NCBI GenBank assembly: GCA_035689115.1
Contig: DASSMA010000026.1
Span: 23,555-87,554 of the forward strand
Direction: 5' to 3'
DNA from: JAHFUS01 sp035689115
GTDB lineage: Bacteria; Actinomycetota; Acidimicrobiia; Acidimicrobiales; GCA-2861595
DNA: 64,000 nucleotides
Shown: positions 9,278-17,596 of the stretch, one piece after another
Position numbering within the stretch: position 1 is the first letter of the stretch
Layout: every line of letters begins with the position of its first letter
Translations under genes and position numbers: made by a program
The notes under the pieces: model-generated
The model's input: only the letters and a program-made list of their open reading frames with translations
What the model was told of the DNA's origin: nothing
The model's database searches: none

Positions 9278-10131
9278 TCCGCCTCGACGCCGCCACCGTC
9301 CTGCTCCAGTGGGCCACGGGCGGCCTGCTGTTCCTGTGGGTCACCACCCGCCGGCGGGAGGTCGGCATCGGCTACGGGTGGCTGCTGCGGTCCACCTACC
9401 TGGTGATGGCGCTCGGGGCGGTGGCGGCCGGCCGCATCCTCGGGCCGGTCGCCGTCCGCGACGCCGCCGCCCTGGGCGTGGCGGTGGCCGCCGGCGTGGC
9501 CCTCGTCCTGTCGATCGTGCGCCGGCGGGCCGGCGTCCGCGGCGAGCGGGCCCGCCGGGAGCGGCGCACCGCCCGGGTGGCCGCCATGACCGGCATCGAG
9601 CGGGAGCCGGCCCCGCTCGACGAGGACGTGCGCGAGTTCCCGCCGGCCGCCGACCTCGTCGCGCCGGTCATCGGCGCCGTGGGCCTCGTCGCCGCCGGCC
9701 TGGCCGCCGGCGGCCCCGACGCCCTGGCCGTGGCCCGCACGCTGATCGGCGCCGCCTTCCTCGGCGCCGTCACCGACGCCATGCTCCTCGGCCACTGGTA
9801 CCTGGTGCAGCCCGGCCTCGGCCGGGCGCCGCTGCTGGAGCTCAACCGCTGGCTCGGGATCGTGTGGCCGCTGGAGGTCGCCGCCCTGCTGTGGCCGGTC
9901 GGCATGCTCTCGGTGCTGTCGGGCTCGGTCGACGACGGCTGGGGCGGCCTCCTCGGGTGGTTCTGGGTCGCCTGCGCGGTCACCACCATCGTGCTGGTGG
10001 TCGTCACCAAGGCGGCCCTCAAGGAGCGGGCCTACTCCGCCGTGATGGCCGCCACCGGCCTCCTCTACCTCGCCATCCTCACCGCCTTCGGCACCGACCT
10101 GGTCGCCCGGGCCGTCCTGGCCTCCGGGTAG
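9274..10131 (+). CDS. Polytopic membrane protein of unknown function
   Basis: I do not recognise a family. The 285-residue product has about eight hydrophobic segments: three before residue 85, then a charged Arg-rich loop (RRRAGVRGERARRERRTAR) and an acidic stretch (DEDVREF), then five more to the C-terminus. GHWYLVQPGLGR between helices may be functional. GTG 9274 overlaps the SDR stop by 4 bp, so it belongs to the same transcript as the peptidase and SDR genes. It ends 60 bp before a convergent gene, with a bidirectional hairpin between them. Confidence 0.75.
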   Translation: MIRLDAATVLLQWATGGLLFLWVTTRRREVGIGYGWLLRSTYLVMALGAVAAGRILGPVAVRDAAALGVAVAAGVALVLSIVRRRAGVRGERARRERRTARVAAMTGIEREPAPLDEDVREFPPAADLVAPVIGAVGLVAAGLAAGGPDALAVARTLIGAAFLGAVTDAMLLGHWYLVQPGLGRAPLLELNRWLGIVWPLEVAALLWPVGMLSVLSGSVDDGWGGLLGWFWVACAVTTIVLVVVTKAALKERAYSAVMAATGLLYLAILTAFGTDLVARAVLASG

Positions 10132-10141
10132 CGGCGGTCTG

Positions 10142-10179
10142 TGGACGCCGCCGGCCCACATGGCGGTCGCCGGCGTCCA
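10142..10179. terminator. Inverted repeat between convergent genes
   Basis: TGGACGCCG (10142-10150) pairs with CGGCGTCCA (10171-10179). The 20-base loop can itself fold. It fills the short gap between two converging genes, where a bidirectional terminator is expected. Confidence 0.5.
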
Positions 10180-10191
10180 AAGAGTCCTCGG

Positions 10192-10866
10192 CTACGGCGC
10201 TCGGCGCACCAGGGTGGCCGCCTGGCGGTTGCCGCACGCCGGGCACTCCACGTGGGCCTGGGCCAGCTGGGGAGCCTCCGGGACGGGCGTGAGGTCGGCC
10301 TCGGTGACGGCGATGACCGCGCCGCACGCCCGGCACGGGAAGGCGAGCGCTGCGCCGACCGGCGACCGGCTGAACAGCTCGGGCGGGACGAGGATCGCCG
10401 GCGCCGGCGTGCAGCGCACGGCGAGGGCGATGGAGTCCGACGGCCGCCAGTCGAGATGGCGCTCGTCGCCGCCGGCGAGGGCGATGGTGACATCGGCGGT
10501 GAAGGTCGACGGCGGGTCGAACCCGAGGACGATGCGCGCCAGCCGCCCGCCCAGGGCGTCCACGACTTGTTTCAGGGCGTCGTGGGTCATCGGCCGCCGC
10601 ATCTCGACGCCCCTGAGGCCGAAGCCGATGGCGTTCGCCTCCGCCGCCCCGACGAACACGACGACCTGCCGCTCGCCCTCGCGCTCGCGCAGCAGCACGA
10701 AGGGGTTGGGCACCTGCGTGCCGACCAGCTCCACTGTGACCTCGACCAGTTCCATGGATGGTTCCGTTCGCTTGGCGAGGAGGGCGCGGCGGGCCGACAC
10801 GTACGACTCGCCCGTGCGGGCGGCGCGCTGGCGCACCAGGCGCTTGAACCGCTTGCCGGCTGTCAT
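10192..10866 (-). CDS. Bifunctional nuclease (DUF151) with C-terminal zinc ribbon
   Basis: A 224-residue protein. Residues about 38-170 match the bifunctional nuclease domain (MELVEVTVELVG, PNPFVLLRE, MRRPMTHDALKQVV, WRPSDSIALAVRC), a family with reported DNase/RNase activity in plants and structural homologues in Thermotoga. Two CxxC pairs follow near residues 178-211 (CRACG and CPACG), which would make a zinc ribbon; the usual bacterial protein is about 150-190 residues and lacks it. A basic N-terminal helix (KRFKRLVRQRAARTG) precedes the domain. ATG 10866 has a GGAGGAG ribosome-binding site. Single gene, convergent with its left neighbour. Confidence 0.85.
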   Translation of the reverse strand: MTAGKRFKRLVRQRAARTGESYVSARRALLAKRTEPSMELVEVTVELVGTQVPNPFVLLREREGERQVVVFVGAAEANAIGFGLRGVEMRRPMTHDALKQVVDALGGRLARIVLGFDPPSTFTADVTIALAGGDERHLDWRPSDSIALAVRCTPAPAILVPPELFSRSPVGAALAFPCRACGAVIAVTEADLTPVPEAPQLAQAHVECPACGNRQAATLVRRAP

Positions 10867-11021
10867 CGCTCCTCCACGGCCCGGAACGAGCCCCAGCAGC
10901 TTGCCCCGGACCGGGCGGGCGAACAGCGGCCCGAGGACTCGGAGGTCCCCTCTGCCTCGGGTTGGAGCCCGCTGGGAGGGCTCCGGTGAGGTCGGGCGGT
11001 GGGCCTCGCCCAGCCTTACAG

Positions 11022-11927
11022 CTATCGCGGCCGGCCGGCCCTGTCAAGGGTCGCCGGCGCCCGGGCCAGCACCAGGACAGCGGCGAGGACGAGGGCGCCG
11101 CCGACGACCTGGAGGGCGGTGAGGCCCTCGCCCAGGAGGGCCCAGGCCAGGACGACGGTGACGACCGGCTCGAGGGTCGAGAGCGTGGAGGCGTCGGCCG
11201 CGCCGAGGTGGTCCATGCCGGCGAAGAAGGTGCTGATGGCCACGACCGTGGACACGAGGGCGATGGCGACGACGGCGATCCAGGCGCCGGCGGTGGACGG
11301 GAAGGCCGGCCGCTGCACGGCGACGACGGCGGCGTAGACCACGGCGGCGGCGCTGATCACGACGGCCGAGGACGCCAGCGGCCCGCCGCTGCCGGCCATG
11401 CGGCTGCCGGCCAGGATGTAGACGGAGTAGATGAGGGCGGCGCCCAGTCCGAGGGCCACGCCGAGGGGCCGGCCGGAAAGCGCGGGGCCCACGGTGAGGC
11501 CGGCGCCCACGACGGCCAGCCCGAGGGCGCCGGCCCGGGCCGGCGTGAGGCGGGTCCCGAGCAGGAGCGCCGACAGCACCACGACGATCGCCGGGTAGGC
11601 GTACAGGAGCAGCGCCACGAGGCTGGCCGAGGCCATCGTCAGGGCGGTGAAGTAGCACAGCGACTGGCCCACGTAGCCGACGCCGCCCAGGGCCACCAGG
11701 CCGGCCAGCACCCGCCCCTGCGGCCATGGCTGGCGGCGCAGGCGCACCAGGGCGACCATGCAGGCGGCGGCGATGGTGAAGCGGAGGAACAGGAGGGCGG
11801 TGACGTCGGTCCCGCCGTCGTAGGCGGCACGGGCGAAGATCGGCATGGCGCCGAACGAGGCGGCCGACACGGCGATCAGGGTCACGCCGGCGGCACGGGC
11901 GGGTCGGGGGGCGTCGGCGATCCGCAC
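11022..11927 (-). CDS. EamA/DMT-family transporter
   Basis: A 301-residue inner-membrane protein with ten predicted helices in two EamA repeats (about residues 12-140 and 155-290). Family features include the first-helix GAMPIFARAA segment and STLEPVVTVVLAWALLGE in the second repeat. The family exports or imports small metabolites (amino acids, nucleosides, drugs); the substrate cannot be read from sequence. The GTG start at 11927 is only 35 bases from a divergent ATG, so the two promoters must overlap. No downstream partner. Confidence 0.87.
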   Translation of the reverse strand: MRIADAPRPARAAGVTLIAVSAASFGAMPIFARAAYDGGTDVTALLFLRFTIAAACMVALVRLRRQPWPQGRVLAGLVALGGVGYVGQSLCYFTALTMASASLVALLLYAYPAIVVVLSALLLGTRLTPARAGALGLAVVGAGLTVGPALSGRPLGVALGLGAALIYSVYILAGSRMAGSGGPLASSAVVISAAAVVYAAVVAVQRPAFPSTAGAWIAVVAIALVSTVVAISTFFAGMDHLGAADASTLSTLEPVVTVVLAWALLGEGLTALQVVGGALVLAAVLVLARAPATLDRAGRPR

Positions 11928-11949
11928 ACTCTTGCCGCGCCCGGGGCCC

Positions 11950-11955
11950 TACCGT
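11950..11955 (+). promoter_or_regulatory. -10 hexamer TACCGT of a leaderless transcript
   Basis: TACCGT lies seven bases before ATG 11963 without a Shine-Dalgarno. The same hexamer and spacing precede two other genes in this window, at 22897-22902 and 52386-52391 on the minus strand. Confidence 0.45.
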
Positions 11956-11962
11956 TTGCAGC

Positions 11963-12778
11963 ATGAGGCGGCGGCTGCTCGGGACGTTGGCGGTGCTTGC
12001 CGTCCTGGCGGCCGGCTGTGGCGGGGACGGGAGGCCGGCGCCCTCGCCCGTGGCAGCGACCGCCACCACCACGACCTCCGCCGCCCCGGCCACCACGACG
12101 ACGGCGGCCCCGACGACCACGACGGCGGCGGCGACCACCACGACCACCCGGCGCACGACCACCACCGTCGCCCGCCCTGCCGCGACCACCACCACCGCGG
12201 CGGCGCCGGCGGTCGAGGGCTTCGGCGGCTCGGTGGGCCCGGTCGACCCCGCCCGCCTGACCGCGTCGTGGCATCCCGGCTGCCCGGTGGGGCCGGACGG
12301 CCTGCGGCTCGTCACCGTCACCCACTGGGGCTACGACGGGCAGCGCCACCAGGGCGAGCTGGTGGTGGCCGCCCGCTACGCCGACGCCGTGCTCGGCGTG
12401 TTCCGGAGCCTGTACCAGGCCCGGTTCCCGGTCAAGCAGGTCCACCTCGTCGACGAGTACGGCGGCGACGACGACGCCTCGATGGCGGCCGACAACACCT
12501 CGGCCTTCAACTGCCGCACCGTCGCCGGGTCGACCAACTGGTCGGAGCACGCCTACGGGCGGGCCGTCGACCTCAATCCTCTGGTGAACCCCTACGTCAC
12601 GTCGTCGGGCGTGTCGCCGCCGGCCGGCGCCCCCTACGCCTCGCGGGACACCTCGGTGCCCGGGCTGATCACCAGGGACGGCCCGGCGGTGCGGGCCTTC
12701 GCCGCCATCGGCTGGGGCTGGGGCGGGTCGTGGTCGTCGGGCAAGGACTACCAGCACTTCTCGGCCAGCGGTCGGTGA
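11963..12778 (+). CDS. M15-family D-alanyl-D-alanine carboxypeptidase-like lipoprotein
   Basis: A 271-residue lipoprotein that probably trims peptidoglycan peptides outside the membrane. The lipobox LAAGC puts the acylated Cys near residue 19. A linker of about 55 residues follows, almost all Thr and Ala. The M15 peptidase domain fills residues about 90-271, with zinc and catalytic residues in SEHAYGRAVDLNP (His, Asp) and the last His in KDYQHF. The fold type matches the VanY/CwlK carboxypeptidases. ATG 11963 is chosen because TACCGT lies seven bases upstream. A second secreted hydrolase follows 35 bp later. Confidence 0.85.
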   Translation: MRRRLLGTLAVLAVLAAGCGGDGRPAPSPVAATATTTTSAAPATTTTAAPTTTTAAATTTTTRRTTTTVARPAATTTTAAAPAVEGFGGSVGPVDPARLTASWHPGCPVGPDGLRLVTVTHWGYDGQRHQGELVVAARYADAVLGVFRSLYQARFPVKQVHLVDEYGGDDDASMAADNTSAFNCRTVAGSTNWSEHAYGRAVDLNPLVNPYVTSSGVSPPAGAPYASRDTSVPGLITRDGPAVRAFAAIGWGWGGSWSSGKDYQHFSASGR

Positions 12779-12813
12779 CAGCCGGGCCGCGGCGCGGCCA
12801 TCATGGTCCGGCG

Positions 12814-13731
12814 ATGCGAGCCTGGGGAACGAGGATCGGGTGCGTGGCGGCCGCCGCCGCGGTGCTGGCCGCCGGCGTCTTCGCCGTCGCCGGCCACGCC
12901 GGCGGCCCGTTGCGGTACGTGGCGCTGGGCGACTCCTACACCGCCGGCCCGTCGATCCCCAACCAGCAGGGCGACCCGCCCGGGTGCAGGCGCTCGGACC
13001 GCAACTACCCGCACCTGGTCGCCGCCGCCCTGGGCGCCGAGTTGCGGGACGTCAGCTGCAGCGGCGCCACCACGACCGATCTCCGTTTCGCCCAGAAGGT
13101 GAGCGGCGGCGCCAACCCTCCCCAGCTCGACGCCTTGGACGCGGGTACCGACGTGGTCACCCTCGGCATCGGCGGGAACGACATCGGCTTCGGCGAGATC
13201 GTCACCCAGTGCCTGTCGCTGCAACCGCTCGGCCACCCCTGCCAGGACCGCTTCGCCGGCCCCGCCGGCGACGAGGTCAGCCGGCGCATCGCCTCGGCCG
13301 CCCTGCGGGTGTCGGGCGCGCTGGAGGAGATCCGCCGGCGGGCGCCGGCCGCCCGCGTCTTCGTGGTGGGCTACCCGGCGATCCTGCCGCCGTACGGCGC
13401 CGGGTGCTGGCCGGTGATGCCGTTCACCTTCGACGACGCCCTCTACCTGCGGGCCAAGGAGCAGGAGCTCGACGCCATGCTCGCCGGCCAGGCGGCCGCC
13501 GGGGGAGCCACCTACGTCGACGTGTACGGCCCCACCGAGGGCCACGACGCCTGCCAGCCGCCCACCGTGCGGTGGGTCGAGCCGGTCGTCCCCGTCGCCG
13601 CCGCCGACCCGGTGCACCCCAACTCGCTCGGGATGCGGGCCATGGCCACGGCGGTGGCCACGGCGGTGGCCGGCCGGTCCGTCACCCTGCCCGCCGATCC
13701 GGGGATCACGGTGAAGGTGGGCGGGCCGTAG
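12814..13731 (+). CDS. Secreted SGNH/GDSL hydrolase
   Basis: A 305-residue exported esterase or lipase-like enzyme. An N-terminal signal segment of about 30 residues leads to the block I motif GDSYTAG with the catalytic Ser. Block III is GIGGNDIGF and block V is DPVHPN with the Asp/His pair. Six or more cysteines in the mature part (GCRRSDRN, DVSCSGAT, TQCLSLQP, HPCQD, AGCWP, DACQPP) suggest three disulfides, as in the streptomycete SGNH lipase/esterase group (SsE-type). Substrate unknown. It follows the M15 lipoprotein by 35 bp in the same direction. Confidence 0.88.
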   Translation: MRAWGTRIGCVAAAAAVLAAGVFAVAGHAGGPLRYVALGDSYTAGPSIPNQQGDPPGCRRSDRNYPHLVAAALGAELRDVSCSGATTTDLRFAQKVSGGANPPQLDALDAGTDVVTLGIGGNDIGFGEIVTQCLSLQPLGHPCQDRFAGPAGDEVSRRIASAALRVSGALEEIRRRAPAARVFVVGYPAILPPYGAGCWPVMPFTFDDALYLRAKEQELDAMLAGQAAAGGATYVDVYGPTEGHDACQPPTVRWVEPVVPVAAADPVHPNSLGMRAMATAVATAVAGRSVTLPADPGITVKVGGP

Positions 13732-13843
13732 CGCCCGTTTGGCGCGCCGCGGCCAGTTCTTGCCATCCTCCTCACGCGGCGCCTCCCCCCGCCGAACTGC
13801 ATCCAGTCCGAGTCGGCCGCCGCCGCCCGGGCCGAAAGGAACC

Positions 13844-14779
13844 ATGACCCTCACACTGCCGGAAGCGGGCCTGCCGCCCGCTGCCGCCCCCGCGCCCAAA
13901 CTGTGGCAGCGCGGAATCACGGCCGCACTCGTCGTTGCCCCCCTCGTCGCCGTCGCCCTCGCCGTCTCGCTCCTGTGGGGCCGGGCCCTCCACCCCCGCG
14001 ACGTCGTCCTCGGCGTGGTGCTCTACGCCGTCACCGGGCACGGGGTCACCGTGGGCTTCCACCGGATGTTCACGCACCGGAGCTTCAAGCCCAGCCGGCC
14101 GCTGAAGATCGCCCTCGGCGTGGCCGGGTCGATGGCCCTCGAGGGCTCGATCGTGAGCTGGGTGGCCAACCACCGCCGCCACCACGTGTTCAGCGACCGC
14201 GACGGGGATCCGCACTCGCCCCACGCCTTCGGCACCGGCGTCGTCGCCCAACTGCGGGGCTTCGCCCACGCCCACGTGGGCTGGCTGTTCTCGACCGCCG
14301 ACTCGCCGCCCGAGCGCTACGCCGCCGACCTCCTCCGCGATCCCGATATCACCCTGCTCAGCCGCCTCTTTCCCGTCTTCGCTGTGGTGTCGCTGGCTAT
14401 TCCCTTCCTCGCCGGCTGGGGTCTTTCGGGGCAATTGATGGGTGGGGTGACGGCGCTGGTTTGGGCGGGATTGGTGCGTATGGCGCTGCTGCACCACGTC
14501 ACCTGGAGTGTGAACTCGGTCTGCCACATGTTCGGCCGACGGCCGTTCGCCGCTGACGACCGCAGCAGGAACTTCGCCCCGCTCGCCATCCTCTCGATGG
14601 GTGAGTCGTGGCACAACCTCCATCACGCCTACCCGTCGTCGGCGCGCCACGGCGTGGGCAGGGGCCAGATCGACACGTCGGCTGCTGTCATCCGGGCGTT
14701 CGAGCGCCTCGGCTGGGCCACCAAGGTGCGCTGGCCGACCGCCGAGCGCCTCGCTTCGGTGGTTATGCCCGGAGGGTGA
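13844..14779 (+). CDS. Membrane acyl-CoA/acyl-lipid delta-9-type desaturase
   Basis: A 311-residue membrane di-iron enzyme that introduces a double bond into fatty acyl chains. The three histidine boxes of the stearoyl-CoA desaturase group are intact: HRMFTH, HRRHH and HNLHH, with four hydrophobic helices in pairs between them. ATG 13844 follows GAAAGGA. The region from about 14340 to 14830 is visibly less GC-rich than its neighbours. A second, different desaturase lies at 21.8-22.9 kb. The precise regiospecificity cannot be told from sequence. Confidence 0.88.
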   Translation: MTLTLPEAGLPPAAAPAPKLWQRGITAALVVAPLVAVALAVSLLWGRALHPRDVVLGVVLYAVTGHGVTVGFHRMFTHRSFKPSRPLKIALGVAGSMALEGSIVSWVANHRRHHVFSDRDGDPHSPHAFGTGVVAQLRGFAHAHVGWLFSTADSPPERYAADLLRDPDITLLSRLFPVFAVVSLAIPFLAGWGLSGQLMGGVTALVWAGLVRMALLHHVTWSVNSVCHMFGRRPFAADDRSRNFAPLAILSMGESWHNLHHAYPSSARHGVGRGQIDTSAAVIRAFERLGWATKVRWPTAERLASVVMPGG

Positions 14780-14934
14780 AGCAGTAAGAATAGGAGTGCG
14801 TCGGGATCCGTCTCTTTGTGGCGAAGAATTCCGGCCCGATAGGACTAGTCAAGCCTCCATCGGATCGCTACCTTCCTCGACAGGACGGCGGTATGGCCCA
14901 CCGTGGCCGCCGCCGGAGGCGGACAGGAGCGAGC

Positions 14935-16098
14935 ATGCAGAAGTTCCATTCGGCGCGCCTCGGCGAGCGAGGGCGGCGGACGGTGCGGCGGGCGGGGGCC
15001 TTCGCCGCCGTGGCCGTCCTGGCCGCCGGGGCCGGGGCCCTGCCGGCCGGGGCCAAGGGGGCGCCGTCGGGGGGCGGCACCAGCGGGTCCTTCTCCTGCC
15101 GGGCCAGCGTGGTGCGCGTGACGGGCGCCGGCCTGCTGTCCGGCACGGACGTGGACCTGAACACCGCCAACCCGGCCGGCACCCCCTGCGCCGACGCCAG
15201 CGCCGGCCTGCTCAACCAGCAGGTGTCGGTGGACGGCGGCACGACCCTCCAGCTCAGGGCCGACCTGCTGGTGTCGACCACGGACGGGCCGGGTCAGGGG
15301 TACGCCCACGCCGGCGTGGCCAACCTGTCGCTCGACGTGCTCGGGCTGCACATCGCGGCCGACGTCCTCTCGGCCGAGGCGACCGCCGGCCCCTGCCCGG
15401 GCACCGGCCTGGCCTCGGAGTCGGTGGTGGCGAGGGTGAACGTCACCGACAGCCTGGGCGTGACCACCACGGTGGACGTGCCCGCCGGCCAGCAGCACGT
15501 CGAGGTCAGCCTCACGGCGCTGGGCCTGGGCGTGCTCCAGCTGCACCTCAACGAGACGACCACGACGGGCAGCCAGGTCACCCAGCGGGCGCTGTGGCTG
15601 CACTCCGATCTCATCGGCGACGTGGTGGTCGGCGAGGCCATGGCCGGCGTGCAGGGCAGCCCGTGCGGCGGCTACACGCCCCCGCGCAATCCCAAGCGCT
15701 TCATGACCGGCGGCGGCTCGGTGGACTCGGCCGTCGGTCGCGTCACCCACGGCGCCCACCTCCAGTGCGGCGCCGCCGACGGCCCCTCGAACCTCCAGGT
15801 CAACTGGGGCGGCAACCGGTTCCACCTCGACGCCGTGAGCACCGCCTCGTGCAGCGACGACCCGGCGATCAGCCCGGGCCAGCCGGCCGCCAGCTTCGAC
15901 ACCCTCACCGGGACGGGCACCGGCTCGTGCAACGGCGTGGCCGGCGTGCAGGTCGCCTGGAAGCTCACCGACGCCGGCGAGCCGGGCCGGGCCGACCGCT
16001 TCGAGTTCCGTATCGTCAACGCCGGCACCAGCGGCTGCTCGCTGAACGCCGCCGGCACCCTGGCCGAGGGGAACCACCAGGCGCACCAGGCCACCTGA
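14935..16098 (+). CDS. Exported choice-of-anchor P-type surface protein
   Basis: A 387-residue secreted protein. ATG 14935 follows GGACAGGAGC. A signal peptide of about 35 residues ends near PAGAKG. The first half (residues about 45-235) is beta-rich with conserved Cys and resembles the choice-of-anchor P domain found in actinobacterial exported proteins. The second half begins with KRFMTGGGSVDSAVGRVTHG and resembles the short domain often attached to it (post-COAP-1). Six cysteines in the second half probably pair. No C-terminal anchor is visible. Function unknown; domain assignment is from recalled motif patterns and is moderate. Confidence 0.65.
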   Translation: MQKFHSARLGERGRRTVRRAGAFAAVAVLAAGAGALPAGAKGAPSGGGTSGSFSCRASVVRVTGAGLLSGTDVDLNTANPAGTPCADASAGLLNQQVSVDGGTTLQLRADLLVSTTDGPGQGYAHAGVANLSLDVLGLHIAADVLSAEATAGPCPGTGLASESVVARVNVTDSLGVTTTVDVPAGQQHVEVSLTALGLGVLQLHLNETTTTGSQVTQRALWLHSDLIGDVVVGEAMAGVQGSPCGGYTPPRNPKRFMTGGGSVDSAVGRVTHGAHLQCGAADGPSNLQVNWGGNRFHLDAVSTASCSDDPAISPGQPAASFDTLTGTGTGSCNGVAGVQVAWKLTDAGEPGRADRFEFRIVNAGTSGCSLNAAGTLAEGNHQAHQAT

Positions 16099-16472
16099 TC
16101 CTTCGCCGGCCAGTCCGAACCGATCCCGCCCCGGCGCCGGGTATCGCCTCGCAAGCGGAGCTTGCTCGGCGAGCTGGCCGTGCCGCCCTCCAGGCGGCGC
16201 TGAGGCCGCCGACCGGCAAAGCCGGCCGGCGGCTTTCTGCGGGGGGCTTGCCCCCCCGCACCCCCCATGCCGCCAGCAGGAGTGGCCGCCTCCGGCGGCG
16301 AGGCGCTGCCGCCGGCAAATCTCATCGGCCGAGGTTCGCTCCGCCAGGGGCGGGAACTTCGGCGCGTATCAGGGCCCGGGTTCGGGTCTCTCCTTCGACG
16401 TCGTGACAACCGTTGCGAACTTCCCGGCGGGCGGTCCGGCGGCGCCCCTGCCTCGTCGAAAGGAACCTCTTC
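16099..16472. other. 374-bp intergenic region full of small hairpins
   Basis: No credible gene on either strand. The stretch from about 16150 to 16320 is a chain of short palindromes: GCAAGC-GGA-GCTTGC, CCGGC-AAA-GCCGG and GCGGGGGG/CCCCCCCGC among them. They may terminate transcription from the surface-protein gene or be a palindromic intergenic repeat. The last bases hold the GAAAGGA ribosome-binding site of the protease. Confidence 0.6.
16239..16259 (+). terminator. GC-only hairpin downstream of the surface-protein gene
   Basis: GCGGGGGG (16239-16246) pairs with CCCCCCGC (16252-16259) around a CTTGC loop. No T-run follows. It is the strongest of several hairpins in this gap. Confidence 0.4.
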
Positions 16473-17471
16473 ATGCTGCGCAAGCGAACCGTCGTGACGG
16501 CGCTGTCCCTGTCGGCACTGGCCCTCGGCCTCAGCGTGTCCCCGGCGTTCGGCGCCGACGCCAAGAGCCAGGTGACGCCCGGGTCGTCCGACCAGGCCGT
16601 CCTCCAAGCCGAGGCCAACGCCCGATTCGCCGCCCGGCCGGCGCCCGGGGCCGCCGCCGCGCTGGCCGCCCTCCAGGGAAGGATCGGCCACTTCGTGCAG
16701 GCCAACGGCACCCGCCACTCCTTCGCCAGCTTCATCGACTCCAACACCGGCCGGATCGTGCTGAAGACCAACGCGCCCGGCCAGGTCGTGGCCTCGCTCG
16801 TGGGCGCCGACAAGGGCCTCGTCGACGTCCAGGCGTCGGCGACCCAGGACCTCTACAGCCGCAAGTCCGACACCCAGGCCTACTGGGGCGGCGCCGGCAT
16901 CACCGCCAGCGTCGGCACGCCGTGGTGTTCGTCGGGGTTCGCCGTGAAGAACGGCGCCGGCACCCGCTTCATGGTCACCGCCGGGCACTGCTTCTCCACC
17001 GGCCAGAACGTCTACACCGAGCTGGGCGGCGCCTACTACGGGACCGTCGGCGTGCGTGGCCTCGCCAGCGGCTTCGACATGGAGCAGATCGGCGGCGCCT
17101 CGTACTGGAGCTACATCTACACCGGCGGCACCAACAGCTCGACCGGCCTGCCCGTGGTGGGCGCCGGCGACCCGGTCGTCGGCTACAGCAACTACTGCCA
17201 CAGCGGGCGCACCACCGGCGAGAACTGCGGCCACACCGCCCAGAGCAACTTCGCCCAGGTGTGCACCCAGACCGGCTGCAAGTACCCGGTCATCGCCTTC
17301 ACCGGCGGCAACCTGCCGCAGGGCGGCGACTCCGGCTCGCCCTTCTACGTCAAGGACAGCAGCAGCAGCTGGATCCGGGGCATGGTCATCGCCGGCGACG
17401 GGACCACGTCGTACGCCGAGAAGTACAGCCGCATCTCCTCCTACCTCGGTGCCACCGCCGTCACCCAGTAA
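16473..17471 (+). CDS. Secreted S1-family serine protease (chymotrypsin fold)
   Basis: A 332-residue exported protease of the alpha-lytic/streptogrisin kind. ATG 16473 follows GAAAGGA. A signal peptide ends near AFGADA. About 100 residues follow that look like a pro-region (contains a VASLVG..LVDVQ segment like the streptogrisin prodomain). The mature protease follows: catalytic His in VTAGHC, Asp in SGFDMEQI, Ser in GGDSGSPFY. Cysteines (TPWCSSGF with AGHC; NYCHSG with ENCGH; QVCTQTGCK) suggest three disulfides. It is followed by a strong terminator, so it is a single-gene unit. Substrate specificity not determined. Confidence 0.92.
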   Translation: MLRKRTVVTALSLSALALGLSVSPAFGADAKSQVTPGSSDQAVLQAEANARFAARPAPGAAAALAALQGRIGHFVQANGTRHSFASFIDSNTGRIVLKTNAPGQVVASLVGADKGLVDVQASATQDLYSRKSDTQAYWGGAGITASVGTPWCSSGFAVKNGAGTRFMVTAGHCFSTGQNVYTELGGAYYGTVGVRGLASGFDMEQIGGASYWSYIYTGGTNSSTGLPVVGAGDPVVGYSNYCHSGRTTGENCGHTAQSNFAQVCTQTGCKYPVIAFTGGNLPQGGDSGSPFYVKDSSSSWIRGMVIAGDGTTSYAEKYSRISSYLGATAVTQ

Positions 17472-17492
17472 GGAGCCCCTCGGGGCGGAAGG

Positions 17493-17516
17493 AGGGGGCG
17501 GCTGGTGCCGCCCCCT
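17493..17516 (+). terminator. Intrinsic terminator of the S1 protease gene
   Basis: A perfect 10-bp stem AGGGGGCGGC (17493-17502) / GCCGCCCCCT (17507-17516) with a TGGT loop, followed by CTTT. It begins 22 bases after the stop codon and is the clearest terminator in the window. Confidence 0.8.
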
Positions 17517-17596
17517 CTTTCGCGCGCTCCACGGGCGTGAGTCCGACTTGCTTGGTAGGTTCGATCTGTCGCAGTTCCGGCACGGGGAGGGGATCC

